Below are positions 27,529 to 39,700 of a stretch of DNA of 64,000 nucleotides, in pieces (the stretch's first letter is position 1; each line of letters starts with the position of its first letter). The stretch spans positions 19,950,027-20,014,026 of the forward strand of contig JBBMOA010000017.1 in NCBI GenBank assembly GCA_037954235.1, read 5' to 3'. Both the position numbers and the translations under genes were made by a program. Source of the stretch: Aulostomus chinensis. Its lineage: Eukaryota > Chordata > Actinopteri > Syngnathiformes > Aulostomidae. The notes under the pieces were generated by a model. That model was not told the origin of the DNA. It saw nothing but the letters and a program-made list of their open reading frames with translations, and did not search any database.

Positions 27529-29286
27529 TTAGGTCTTGGTTAATCTTAACAGTCTTTGAATGTCAGGCTCTATGTCAATGGTTGGGAACTTTCTGCTGTA
27601 TCTTTTAAAAGGCTCTCCCTCTGGACCAATGAGAAATTTCTCAAAGTTCCAAGATATATCCGTCCTGTTGATGGGACTCCAAACCAGAAATTTGGGGTCC
27701 TGCATGAGGGATTTGGGGTCGTCATCAGGATACGGGAGTTTGTCTTTCAGATAAGAGAAGACTGGATGTGTGTTTGTTCCGTTGACGTCGCACTTCTCAA
27801 AGATGGTGAAGTTGGGCTGGAAGCCTTTGCCCGGACGCACATGTTGCAGAACATTCAGGATCTCATCATTGGTGCAGTTCTCCTGCAAAACACAAAGACT
27901 CAATTTTAGAATGACAAAGATTGTTCTACACCCCAGTATTTAAAAAAAAAAAAAATTCAAGGTCAATATTCTGGGGAATTGGAGAAATTTAGCCGATCCC
28001 ACGACTAAAGAAAATCATCCCTACCCTACAGTGTCAGTTAAAGCTACTACTGGCTTTTTTGTCTCCATCTTCTGGCAATGACAGTTATTACATCTGCTGT
28101 TGTGGGCTCCTGTCATAGGCTCCACCTTGGTCTACTCTGTTGTTACTGTTCTGGCTGTTTAACGGTGAATCTTTTTTTTTTTCTTTTTTTTTTAGCATCA
28201 TACAACCCTCATGAAATAAATTTTTTTTTCACTATACAAATTTTTCCATCTTGGTTTGGGAACATCGGGAACATCTAGAAGAAGAAAACAAAGTTATTTA
28301 ACAATGTTCAAGTTGGTCAAAGGCTAAGTAGCCGACACAGAAATGTCACCACATACAAAACTCCATTTATTGTGAAATCCATAGATGTACCTGGCGACAG
28401 TAATTTTAGTAAGTACTGTATGGACTCTTTAGGCAATGGCTTGACTGTACAGGATGATCATTTGTGTGATAAACTATGTGTTAAATACCAAATTGAAAAG
28501 TAATTTTTGTTGCGCGGGATGGAAGTCACCCACTATGTAACTATGCTGTTCATCTGAATCAAATATTATCTAGTCACCCTCATGCTGAGTCATGGTTACG
28601 TTTTTTTTTTCCAGTGTCCACTAAACACTGTTGGATTTTCACATGTAAATGTGTTTCATTTATCACCTAAACAGAATTTTAAAAAAATAATAATAATAAT
28701 GTCAACCTTTAATCAGCAGACAGCAACAGATAACAGCTTTATTTTTTAATTTTTGGGTGAACTGTTCCTTTATAGTTCGCTCCTGTTAGACAAAACTGAA
28801 CTATAACATAGCCAGGATATTAAAAAAAAAAAAAAAAGTTCAATTGAACACCTAGAATGAGCAGTCCTAAATTCAAAGGGAACAAGAGAGCTTATGCAGA
28901 TTACCCACAGAAGGAGCTTCCCCTTTGTAATAGCCGAGCTTGATGAAGATAAGTTCAACACCAAGTACTGAACTGACACTGCAGTGTTTTACATGAATAT
29001 TAAGTTGTCACCAGCAGAATAAGTAATCTGAGATTTCTGAATCACACCGGGATGTTCAACTGACCTGATATCCAAACTGATTGCAGGGAAAACCCAGGAC
29101 AACCAGCCGATGGGGATACCTGCTCTGAAGCTGGTTGAGTTCGCTGAAGTCCCGGGTGGTGGTGCCTCAGAGAGAGGCCACATTCTCAATCAGGACCACC
29201 CGGCCCCTGAAGACATTGAAGTCCACCGAGTCTCCCTCCAGCGTGGTGGCTCTCAGGTCGTAGAAGGTTTTAGCGATGAATGTCAT
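27529..29286 (-). CDS. gpx2: glutathione peroxidase 2, selenoprotein
   Basis: GPX2 reduces hydrogen peroxide and organic peroxides with glutathione in the cytosol, mainly in gut epithelium (family knowledge). Two exons, 29286-29065 and 27882-27529, join in phase 0 to give 191 residues; human GPX2 has 190. The in-frame TGA at 29169-29167 is residue 40, in ENVASL-U-GTTTRDF, and is read as selenocysteine, so simple ORF calling breaks the gene there. The rest of the catalytic set is visible: NQFGYQ with Gln74, and SWNFEKFLIGPEG with Trp152 and Asn153. Reading frame after the TGA continues without breaks to TAA. The ATG at 29286 (MTFIAK) matches the family start MAFIAK. GPX2 rather than GPX1 is supported by the short N-terminus and the rab15 neighbour. 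Confidence 0.95.
27883..29064 (-). other. gpx2: single coding intron of gpx2
   Basis: The donor CAG|GTCAGT and acceptor TTTTGCAG|GAG flank about 1.2 kb of AT-rich sequence with poly(A)/poly(T) runs. No exon or RNA gene is seen in it. Confidence 0.8.
29167..29169 (-). other. gpx2: selenocysteine codon (UGA recoding site) of gpx2
   Basis: TGA lies exactly where GPX enzymes carry their catalytic selenocysteine (residue 40), with family sequence on both sides and no other stop in frame. A candidate SECIS is present downstream. Confidence 0.92.
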
Positions 29287-30451
29287 CGTAACCCCTGTTC
29301 TTTCACACTGGAGGCGGAGAGGATCTAAACGTGTGACAGTATCTAACTGCCGGTCACATGACTCACCTTTCATGGGTGTCAAGTGTCTCAGTAGGAAACT
29401 GATCTACACCAGACACACTACACTCTTAATCTGTTTTGTTTCAAACAGATCGATTTAACTGCTTATCTTAAAAATAACAACGAAACTGCTCAAATTTAAG
29501 ACTGAAACGCGTACAGGTTTCATACGTGAGGTTCACTAAGATGTTAACTCTATTCTGAGTCAGAAATGAAAGATTACATGGAAGAAATGTGTAAGAACAA
29601 ATTTTAGCACCTTCAAATGGACTATTTAAACATGCATGATCTTAAAACTTTTTTGTGTTCAATCCATTAAAACTGTGTTGAATGGGGGAAAAAAGCGACA
29701 TCTGTTCTGCATTGTTAACTCTGACATATCATTTTTCTTAAGTCATTAACTATTTAACCTGTGGACACCTGGCGTTTCACCGCATGTGCTGAAAAATGAA
29801 TGAATCTACGGTCTCGAATGCAATCAGCGACTATTTTAATTCAGTGACTCAGCATTTTATACCCGTTAAATATTAAACTTCAATTTATTCACCTAACATT
29901 AATACATTACTCATTTTGTTACATTATCCTTGAAATTTCAAATATTCTGTTAAAAATATTCAATGTTTCTGGCACTTCAGCACACTCTGAAAGACTGACT
30001 TGAGCAGCGTTAACACCAGAGATGCCAGTCACATTCATAAAAACTGTCCACATACATTCAGGACATAGAACAGGAAAATATGGCACCATACTGACCCCCC
30101 CCCCCCCCCCCCCTTGAGATAATGCATAGGATTTACAAATGAGTAGGGCTCAAATTTCAAGGTATAAATAATTTAACTTTGTCCTCCAGCTATCTCGTTG
30201 TACTCTAGTGTCGATATCATGACGTTAACCGTAAGGAAAACAACAAAAATGCCGAGGTGATAGCTAAAAAGCTAAATAGCCGGTCCTAAATGTCGGCGCT
30301 AACTGCATTTTAACTTCCTGGCTGACAAAAAAGTGAAACCAACTCCCTCACCGGATTATCTACCAACGAATGTGGAGGTTTAAAGATAGAATAACCGATC
30401 ACATTGGAGAAATACGTCTCCTTAACAAACAAACAAAAAATGATGGCGCTG
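29287..30451 (-). other. spacer between rab15 and gpx2: rab15 3' UTR and gpx2 upstream region
   Basis: The rab15 stop is at 30452. A minus-strand AATAAA at 29889-29884 is a possible rab15 poly(A) signal, only about 25 bases before the candidate gpx2 TATA box. A C19 tract lies at 30095-30113. No additional coding exon is seen. Confidence 0.5.
29844..29861 (-). promoter_or_regulatory. gpx2: candidate TATA box and NF-E2/antioxidant-type site upstream of gpx2
   Basis: On the minus strand TATAAAA (29861-29855) is followed directly by TGCTGAGTCAC (29854-29844). The complement, GTGACTCAGCA, fits the antioxidant response core RTGACNNNGC and the NF-E2/MAF consensus. Human GPX2 is a known NRF2 target. 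The site lies about 560 bases before the ATG, so the implied 5' UTR would be long or spliced. Binding and the start site are inferred. Confidence 0.4.
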
Positions 30452-33400
30452 CTAACAGGTGCAACCCTTCTGATTGTTGTCATTCTCTTGACTATCCCTC
30501 TCTTCTTCCAGAGCAGCATTATCCAGATAATCATCCAGAGAGCCCAACAACTTGTCCACATCTCTCTTGTGAGCCTGCAGCACCAGTTCGGTCATACGAG
30601 TGAATGACTGGTGGAGGGGGGAGGTAAGGAAAACAACAACAACAACAACAACAAAAAGAAACATTATGATGATAAGATTGTTGGTCGACAGGGGATTATG
30701 ATGCGCCCACATTTCCAATGTAACAATGACTTCTCACCTCACTGATGTTACAGCTTGTGGATGCGCTGGTCTCAAAGAACTCCATTCCATAGGTTTCTGC
30801 AAGCTGCACAATTCAGTCGTAAGAAGAGCTACTGTCAGTTTTTCATAAAGAACGTGTTTTATTAGGCTGTGACGTCTAAACTACAACAAGAGCCGCCGTG
30901 TGCTAGCGCAGGGATTTGAGCCAGATTCTGACATTAACATGAAAATGTTAAGCTTGTATGGTTAGCCATACATGCTACGTTAGCTACATGAAATCCCCTG
31001 ACAACACGACTGGTAATTATTGTGCCATCATTTTTTTTATGCTGATATATTGCAATTTTGCAGTATTGAAAAAAAAAAAAAAAAAGACGAACCAAAAACC
31101 ATTAGCTAAAACGATGATATGAACAGAACCGTAGATTATGTGAACGTTCCACCCTTAAGTTACACGGCAGAGGAGATGCTACTACTGCGAACTGTGGGAC
31201 CGCCATCTTTCTGTAATGTTACCCACATTTCTCTTGATTCTATGTGTACTTGTATCGAATTTAATCATTCATTCAGAGCTGTAAAGTGGATAACGTGCCT
31301 GCAATAGGCTGGACAACACAATTAACACACAGGAACTATAAAAAGTTGATTTTTTCTTACCCAACACTGATTAACAGGTCAGGTGACTCACCCTGAAATG
31401 TTACATTCATGCATCAAACAAATCAAACCTTGCTTCCTTCTTCCTTCGTCACTCGCCTTCTGGGCTCCTCGTCAGATTTGTTTCCTACCAAGAGCCTCTG
31501 CACCTTGTTGGGGGCATACTGACAAGACAGCAGCAACACAAAAATCAGACAGACGTGTGGGGAGAGGAGGCGTTAGCAGCAACCGGACGTGCAGGAAGCA
31601 GCTGTGCTTCACCAAGATGTGATGCAGACACTAGGTCACTGTGACAAGTGCAAGAGCGTGAATGTTTTTGGCTTACTTCTTCCACGTCACTGGCCCACTT
31701 GGCTATGTGTTGAAAGGACGGCTCATTTGTGATGTCATACACAAAGATGATACCCTGCATAAGAATTCCAGTAAAAGATTAGCTTCCTGAAATCCACACA
31801 AACTGATCACTGTTCAGGATTGTTCAGGAGTATCACCTGCGCACGTCTGTAGTACTGTTTGGTAATGGTCTGATAACGCTCCTGACCGGCCGTGTCCCTG
31901 AAAAATAATGAATAATAATCACACAACAGTGTTTCAGGTTAATGTACAAGCAATTTAATTTAGTATAAGTAAATTGGAGATGAATTGTACCTACCATATT
32001 TGTACCCGCACCTTGATTCCATCTATTTCTAACGTTTTCATTTTAAAATCAACCCCTAAAAAAAGAGAGAGAGAAAAATACATTTTATTTGACTGGAAGC
32101 AGGATCAACAAAAAAGAAAAAAATTCTGCTTTTACATATTTGACATGGACTGCTGGCTGTTTGTGAGCAGTAGCACTTTTATCCCCAATGAATTTTATCT
32201 CAGCCACTCAATACTGTCACTGTGGTGGTGTTTCTTCTGCTCGTTGCAGGACAACAGAACTAGGTCATGTGACTGAATAACAGCGGGTGCCAGAAACAGG
32301 AGAGCATCACCTAAAAAAAAAAATGCTAACAATGTTCCTTTTTTAATTTTTTGTTCTAAATTTCATGAATTTATTCAAAAAAATTAAGTTTCTTATGTAT
32401 TCAATGTTGTACTACTGGAATGCAACAAAGTGCCGTGTTTAATCTTTTTAAGGAGTACTGCAGATATGATGTATTTTTGTGGGCCGACGTGGAAGTTGGC
32501 GTCGCCATGGGTTCTCACTGGATTCCAACTCCACTGGGTTTTACATTATTGCTTAAAATTACCTCTGTGGCAAATAAAAGTTTATTAGACTTATAAGTTT
32601 TGTCCACGCAAAATAATCTTCACAAAATTAACACTACTTTAATGATTTTTTTAAAACACAAGTGCAATCGCTACAGGTACAAAGCTAACGGAAGCTACAG
32701 GTACAAAGCTAACAAAAGCTACAGGTACAAAGCTAACAAACGCTACAGGTACAAAGCTAACAAACGCAACAGGTACAAAGCTAACAAAAGCTATAGGTAC
32801 AAAGCTAATGTTTGCTATGAATGAACTAGGAGATTTCAAAGTCACCACAACTACTTTCAAGCTTTACCATTTTTTTAGCTACTTGCTAGCAACCTCTATT
32901 ATTGAGCAGCAATTAGCACTTAGAAATTCATGGGTATGGTATTTATTGACATACTTCATGCCATGCAACAAAATGTTAAAAATAGCTTAAGCTAGTGTGA
33001 ACCACAGACCTTATTTCAGGGATTTAAACAAAAATGCATTTAAAAAAAAAATCCTCACCGACTTTGAGATGGCGAAACTGGACGTTCAACATTGCTAACT
33101 AACGTCAACGTTTTGAAGGAATGAAAGAATGAATAACTGTATTTATTTTGAATACTACAATAAAGAGACAAATGAAAGCAAATAAGCATCACAACGTTTA
33201 AAAAAAGGAGCCACAAGAAGTGTAAACTCCTAATTTCATAGTCGCACTTCAATTTACTGTTGCGATTCTATTTGCATATTACTATGACAACTATCCTACA
33301 TATGTTTAGATATGTAACCGAAGAAGAAAGAAGAACAGCCTTGAATAAAGGTGTTTCACTTACTCCTTCTTTAGCTGGAGGGGTTGAAGAATACACTCAT

Positions 33401-34340
33401 CATAAGCCAATTCAAACACTCCCTAATTTAAATGTTCTTTGACTATGACTAGTATTTGTTCTGTCTTGTAATAGTAATGGCTAGAATGGGCAAATTCTAA
33501 TATATATTTTTTTTCAAGTTACATTGGATTTATGGTTATTATTTAATGACCTGCCTTTTTAAAAAGGAACCACAGTTTTAACCCCACAGTCGATTCCAAC
33601 CATGAAACTTCCAGTTCACACGCCTAAATGAAGTCAGTGATAAACACTACAACACATTCTCTAAATATTCCCTACGCCTGTCTTGATTTTGGGGCCTATT
33701 GAGTTTCCTGATTCTTTTGTTTCTTCATGTGTGAATAATTTACTTTCATGTTAAACAGCCCAAACATTTCCGTCCGAGTCATTAGTCTATTACAATGTCA
33801 GGAAAAGACAGCCTATCAGTTCACGATGCGTTTAAAGAGACAGGATGAAATGGAGAGAGGATTTTTTTTTTTAAGTCTTTCCTGTTGAACTAATGTTTCA
33901 TTGTTCCGCGCTTTTTTAGAACAATAGTGGGAACTCCAGGAGAAAGTGTTACAATTGCAGTGCGGCTTTCTGTGTGTTGACATATTGGCTGTTATGAGCT
34001 GCAGCATAATCCTTAAAGCTTGTGAACAAACGGGGGAAATTAACAAAAAAAAAAAAAAAATACAGTTAATAGTCCGAAAAGTTTTAGCTTCAGTTAAAGT
34101 TACAATCTCACTTCAATTTCAGTTGTGAGTTTAAGTTTGCGGTAAACGTTTGAGTCCCGCATGATGAGATTCTAACAGGTGTCAGTGAGAATTTGCTGGA
34201 TTGGCGTCTGACTTACCGATGGTGGAAATGTGTGCTGGATCAAACTCCTTCTCCGTGAACCTGCGCAGCATGCAGGTCTTCCCCACCCCCGAGTCACCGA
34301 GCATGAGCAGCCTGAACAGAATATCGTACTGTTTGGCCAT
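30452..34340 (-). CDS. rab15: Rab15 small GTPase
   Basis: Rab15 is a membrane-anchored GTPase acting in early and recycling endosome traffic, notably in neurons (family knowledge). Seven exons: 34340-34217, 32055-31995, 31897-31837, 31754-31677, 31518-31429, 30803-30738 and 30607-30452. Phases agree throughout and give 211 residues; human RAB15 has 212. GTP-binding motifs are intact: GDSGVGKT at 15-22, switch-region STIGVDFKMKT, WDTAGQE at 62-68 with Gln67, NKSD at 121-124 and ETSA at 149-152. The protein ends CTC, a CXC double-geranylgeranylation signal. The C-terminal tail is acidic and diverges most from human. rab15 next to gpx2 and max on the same strand is the human 14q23 arrangement. 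Confidence 0.95.
32056..34216 (-). other. rab15: first intron of rab15
   Basis: About 2.2 kb, AT-rich, bounded by ATCG|GTAAGT and TTTTAG|GGG. It contains a 24-base minisatellite (32671-32811) and short homopolymers. A plus-strand 60-codon ORF at 33260-33442 is unexplained but has no support as a gene. Confidence 0.8.
32671..32811. repeat. 24-base minisatellite, about six copies, in rab15 intron 1
   Basis: Units begin at 32671, 32695, 32719, 32743, 32767 and 32791, each containing ACAGGTACAAAGCTAAC or a one- or two-base variant. As the unit is a multiple of three, both strands stay open and encode an 8-residue repeat. This is a by-product, since the tract lies inside an intron. Confidence 0.95.
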
Positions 34341-34480
34341 GACGACGTTTTAAAAACTACATTCTCTTGAGACAGAACTCTTCCATGTCGTTTCAGGCTG
34401 ATGTCTTGACTAATTACTCCGCTGCCTGATGCTAGCTTCCGGTTCGCTCGGAAAATCCTCTTTGTGACAGACAATAGTCC
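34341..34480 (-). promoter_or_regulatory. rab15: 5' UTR and proximal promoter region of rab15
   Basis: The sequence just upstream of the rab15 ATG is less AT-rich than its surroundings. On the minus strand it contains ACCGGAAG, an ETS-type core, near 34435-34442. No TATA box is obvious. Confidence 0.35.
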
Positions 34481-36749
34481 AACAAGTCACAACAATTTGG
34501 AAAGTTTTACCTAATGAGTTACTAAAGTATCTTTTACTAGAATTGTGGGTGGATATTCAATGATTCATCGTCAGTCAATCAAAACGTGGACCGAGAAAAC
34601 CAAGGCGGATATCATTAGCTTACAAATATTTAATTCAACCGGGTATAATGGCGGTATTTTCACTCTTGATCGTGATTTTAATGGCTTCAAATTGCTGTTT
34701 CCCCACCACATTTGATTAAAAAAAACATGATTTTAATCATACATCAGGTTCTTATGCGTTAACGCACGTATTTTAATGATATTCCTACAGACAGTGAAGG
34801 CAGCATTCCACCTGCATCCTTGAATCTGTCTCAGTGTCCTGCAGAGGGAAGGAAGTGGCTTTTTTAGGTTCAACGTCACACGCCCACGGGTCCAGCGGAT
34901 GCTCCCTCCTCTGGTTCACTCGGTGGTGTATGGAAGCCCATATCCGCCGGATTAATGAAGAACTGATTCATAAAGATATGCTACAAAGTCATCAGTCAGA
35001 GGTGGTCATAGTTATGATGTCTAAGCGCATCATAAAATCAGGTGACATGTCATTATTAGGAGATTAAGTCCAAATTATGAGATAATTATAAATCTGACAA
35101 CAAATGATCAAAGTTGTGTGAAAAAGTAATGATGGGATAACATGGAATATTTGAGATAATCAGTAAAATCTTGATAAATATAGTTATAGTTGAGATCACA
35201 TGGTCAAAACTGAAATGTATAATTTTCAGAAGTGGAAATGAGGATGTTTGGAATAACTGTCAGATGATCACACTGGAGTGGTCAAAATTACGAGCCAAAA
35301 ACTGAAACCATGACACGAAACCGTCCCAAAGGGCGCAACCAACGCAAAACAAACTTCAGTAGTTTGTGTCAGCGGAGACGCACCACACTGCTGAGCTCTA
35401 AATCAATATTTAAACAACACAGGCTGGGATGAAGCCAGGTAATAGAAACCAGGCGGACTCAACCACAACCAGGATTAATCGCAGTAAAGATGAAACTCCG
35501 TGATGTATTTAGTACTTAATATCTTCCTACGGTGCAGTTGTACTATCACTGATACTTGAACACAGGTGATGTAAGACAGCAAACCACACTACAGTTTAAT
35601 ATTTCTGAGTAATAGAAACTCTGGACACTCACACAAAGATGATTCTAAAATAATAAAAACATTCTGAGTCACAATTACATCCCAAAAGGATAAAATAGTT
35701 TTATTTATAGTCTTATAATAAAGGTGTCTTAACTCGCAAGACAACCATTGGCAGTATGTACAACATACCTGTAATTTCCATGGAATGGAACCAACAAATA
35801 TCGATTACATAAACACTAGTTTACCTCTGCAATAAAAGGAAAAAAAGAAAGAAAGAAACATTCCCAGCACAGGCAAATATTTCAAGGGAAGGCTTTTCTT
35901 TGCAGAACTAACACCATGTAAGAGTATACAGTGTTATATACTAGACACTGAAACAAATTTCCATCGACAGAAAGGTCACTGCCCTTTTAACTGCATTGTG
36001 TAACATTCATTCGATTTTTTTTTTTTTTTTTTATACATTGTGTCTGATAATAAAAAATAAGAGGAAAATAAATAGCTGAAACCTGTGAAATATCCGTTAA
36101 AACGACAGGCCAGCTTGTTGATCCACCTGTGTTCTCTGGGAAATCTCAAGCTAACACAAGGGACATCAGACATAATAATGTAGAAGGGTAGAAATCAATT
36201 TGAATTCATCACTATAAATAGAGGGGATTTATTTGATTACACAAACATTTCGAAGACACTAACTTCAGCCACCTACACTTGAATAGGGAGGGTTGCAATC
36301 TTGCATAACAGACTTTTCAAAAGCAAACATCACATTCTTATTTGAAAAATGTATGAATATTAAAAAGGTTAAACATACCAATTACCATACCAATTACCAG
36401 TTTTTAAAGGTTTTGCAACCACAACCACAAACAAATCAGGACATTTTCTGTCGCTTTTACGAAGCTTCATACCTTGTAACCTCCACAGTTGATTAGAAAT
36501 TATTGAGTTTTGAAAAGCATCTTTCAAAACTGCAGAGCTGCCTCACTTTAGGGAAGTTGCTAGCCACACGAGGAGTGACGGGATGCTTGCCAGGAAGAAA
36601 AAAAGGGAAGGTCGAAGCATTTATACATGACAACAGCTCTCTCTCTCACGCAGCCCCCCCTGCAGGCAGGGCTGAGGGCAGACTGGTGCAGAGGAGTCGG
36701 GGCTGGTGGGCAAAAACAGTCTGTTTGGAGAGTCGGTGGCCAGCGGAGT
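34481..36749. other. rab15-max spacer including the max 3' UTR
   Basis: The part from 36749 down to about 35,690 is probably the max 3' UTR; TTTATTTATAG at about 35,700 offers minus-strand AATAAA signals. The rest is AT-rich intergenic DNA without a recognisable gene. Confidence 0.5.
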
Positions 36750-39700
36750 CTAGCTGGGCTCCACGCGCAGCCTTTTCCTGTTGGGCGGCTCGTCTTGCTC
36801 TGATTCAGAGCTGGAGTCGGACCCGCCGTCGAAAGCTGACACCGCACTCCCTTTACGGTTTGTGTACAAGCTGCTATCAGAAGAGTAGTTTGTCTGGAGC
36901 TGAGTGTTCCCCTTGGCCTTCTCCAGAGCACGAACTGCACCCACAAACAGATACATCGTCAAAAACAGCATTCAATGACTGAAAGGACTACACTTTACAA
37001 GACATCAGTGATGAGGATTTCTTCTTTCCTGTCTCAACATTACCCTGCTGCTCCAGCAGTGCGTTCTGCTTCTTTAAGTCATCGATGTCCTGCTGGTGGG
37101 TGTGGTTTTTTCGTCTCATGAACTGGATGTACTCGGTGGCTTTGTCAAGAATCTGTGCTCGGGAGGCCTGTTTAACAGAATTCTGTCAGCAGACAATTTC
37201 AGAAACCAGTGAGGTAATGCTGCAGCGTCAACAGAACCAACACAGATATGCAGACTTGACAGTATTATACTTGGACACTCACTGGCCATTCTCATAGGTA
37301 CACTTGTTCACCTGCACCTTAAAAGACACATCTGTTCAGTCAATCATGTCAACCCGTGGTCAAGGACATCTTCTGTTCTAATCACGCCTACGTCCATCTT
37401 TTTTTATCACTCTTCTCCGTTCAAAGAAAGTCAGCTCACCCTGACCAGTGACCTAGCTGAGCTGACGTGTGGGGCCGACCCAAACCAATACATATTTCCT
37501 AAATTTTGATTTGAATCCGGCCTGACCTGTCAGGTTACACCGGGTCCTATCCAAACGGCCTCCACAATTGCCAAATCTCAAGCCAACAAATCTGCTCTGG
37601 GATGTGGAGATGGTATCGGATCGGAGCTGAAGGGGAGTTGATCTCTAAAGTGTACCCAATCAAGTGGCCAGTGTTTATGTCTTGATTATAAAGTATAGTT
37701 AAAGCTATAGTGCAACATTTTGTCCATTACACTGAAGTCCTTGCCAAATGAGTTAACACCGTCTCCATGAAGTTCATCACCACCACGTAAATCTCAATTT
37801 CGCCACACTGATGTGTCCAGGCAGCTTTCCTTAGCCATCAGGATCGCTGCCATTGGCAGAGCAAGAGACTTCCATTTAGCCCTCTGCTAACATGAATATG
37901 GATCAAGAGTTACCAAATGTTTTTGTACAAAATTAAATTTGTGAAGCAGCTCATTTCACAACAATTTATCCACTGTTTTACAATCAAAATAATGAGAGCA
38001 GGTCACTCAAGTTAGCTTTTTGCTAACTTTGATGTGGGTAAATAATTCATTCGTGCAGCTCATGGCTCCCAAATGTTTACGGATCAAATCGATCAATTGA
38101 TTGTTTCGGTCACGTTCCTTAACAGATTCCATGCGCCCTTTGAACACCAACAACAGTCAAGGCAGGGGAGCCTACAGCGGAGTCTATCGCATCATGTTCC
38201 ACACTATAGCTTTAAAAATGCAGTATTCCAAGAGTAAGCAACAAACATCATTTTACAGGTGAATTCCTGGTGCACAAGAGGACAAAGAATAATTCCTTCA
38301 AGTTGTTTTCTCTGCTAGCAGCACACAAAGATGCTGCAGAAAGTTTGTGGCAGTTTACTGAATGTGTCCACTCTATAAACCAAAGACATGAGAGGGCTTG
38401 TGACAATGATTATCAGATAATAAGCTCGCCAGTGAACTGTGCTATGAAGCAAAACCTGCAGATCTTGCCAGAGAAATGTCCTAGTTAGCGACTGCTGTTA
38501 CATTCATGGTTTCTGCTTTAAAAGTGCAGTAATAGGAAGCTTCTTAATCTTGCCCTTATTATTGGAGGTCTAGGAGTGAGTGTGTGTGTGTGTGTGTGTG
38601 TGCGCTCACCTAGGCATGCAGAAATAAATTTAACGCTCACATTTCACAGTATTAAAGTTGAGATTATTGTATTTTCTGGCAGAGCTTTAGAATGCAAACA
38701 GGTATTAGAGTTTTGAAAATATTGTTCTTCTCACCTTCTCTCCCTGTAATGCAGGCACAGAGTCTCGTAAACTGTGAAAGCTGTCTTTAATGTGGTCCCT
38801 GCGTTTGCGCTCCAGCGCATTGTGATGTGCTCGCTTGTCTGCCTGTAATAGAAAGACGAAGTTTTTACTGACAATCCAGCAAAATGTAATTCATGTGCAC
38901 TTCAGAAAACACGTAAATGTTGCTTTAAGTAGCATATAATTAAAATAAGTGGCAGTCTTGGCTTTCACAAGACCCTCATGTCTACGTGTAACATGAGTTG
39001 GCCGGCGGAACCTGTGGTGCAAGTATGACATCAGAGGATTTGATATCTGTTTGCTGAATCTCCACCGACCTGACGACACAACGTACGCTCTCAGCTGCTT
39101 TGGGTGTGTGTGGCAATAAACGCAGACAGTTTCACCTGGTCATTGGCCTTCAGAGGATCTCAGTAATGTTTAATGTCAGAATATCCAACACATACAGTGG
39201 AGGGACTGCGTTCATAGTCCACTTTTTCACTCAGCATCTGATGTGAACTCATAGTCAATGAGCCACGCCTTAGCCAGGGTACTGTTTTTGAACTCTGTTT
39301 GAGTCGTACTCATTAAACTAAAAGGGCTAGGATGCCAACCCAGTAAACAACGACACCCATTGCACCTCAAGGCAAAACGCACTGCAAACTGTGAGGCTAA
39401 AAATCAAACATAACCGATGTCAACTCTCCTGTGGTTCTTCTGTTAAAGTGTGGCATCACTGTGTTCAAAAGCACAATGTCAATCAGACATACCTCTTTAA
39501 ACGATGAAATAAAAGTACAGAGTTTGGTTATATCTTCTTGTTCTATGAAAGGTCTGCATTATCCTGCAACAATTACATATATGTCATTTTAGAGGCTGTA
39601 ATTTGTGTTGCTATTGCACAATACTGGCTTCTACAGAAGCTGTTCCTGATATTTTGGTCACCTAATTGTTATAAACGGGATGGGCAAAATATTAGACACT

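Noticed and set aside
32671..32811. CRISPR-like array
   Set aside because: Units are contiguous 24-base tandem copies without unique spacers, inside a vertebrate intron.
36503..36982. 159-codon plus-strand ORF
   Set aside because: It is antisense to the last coding exon of max.
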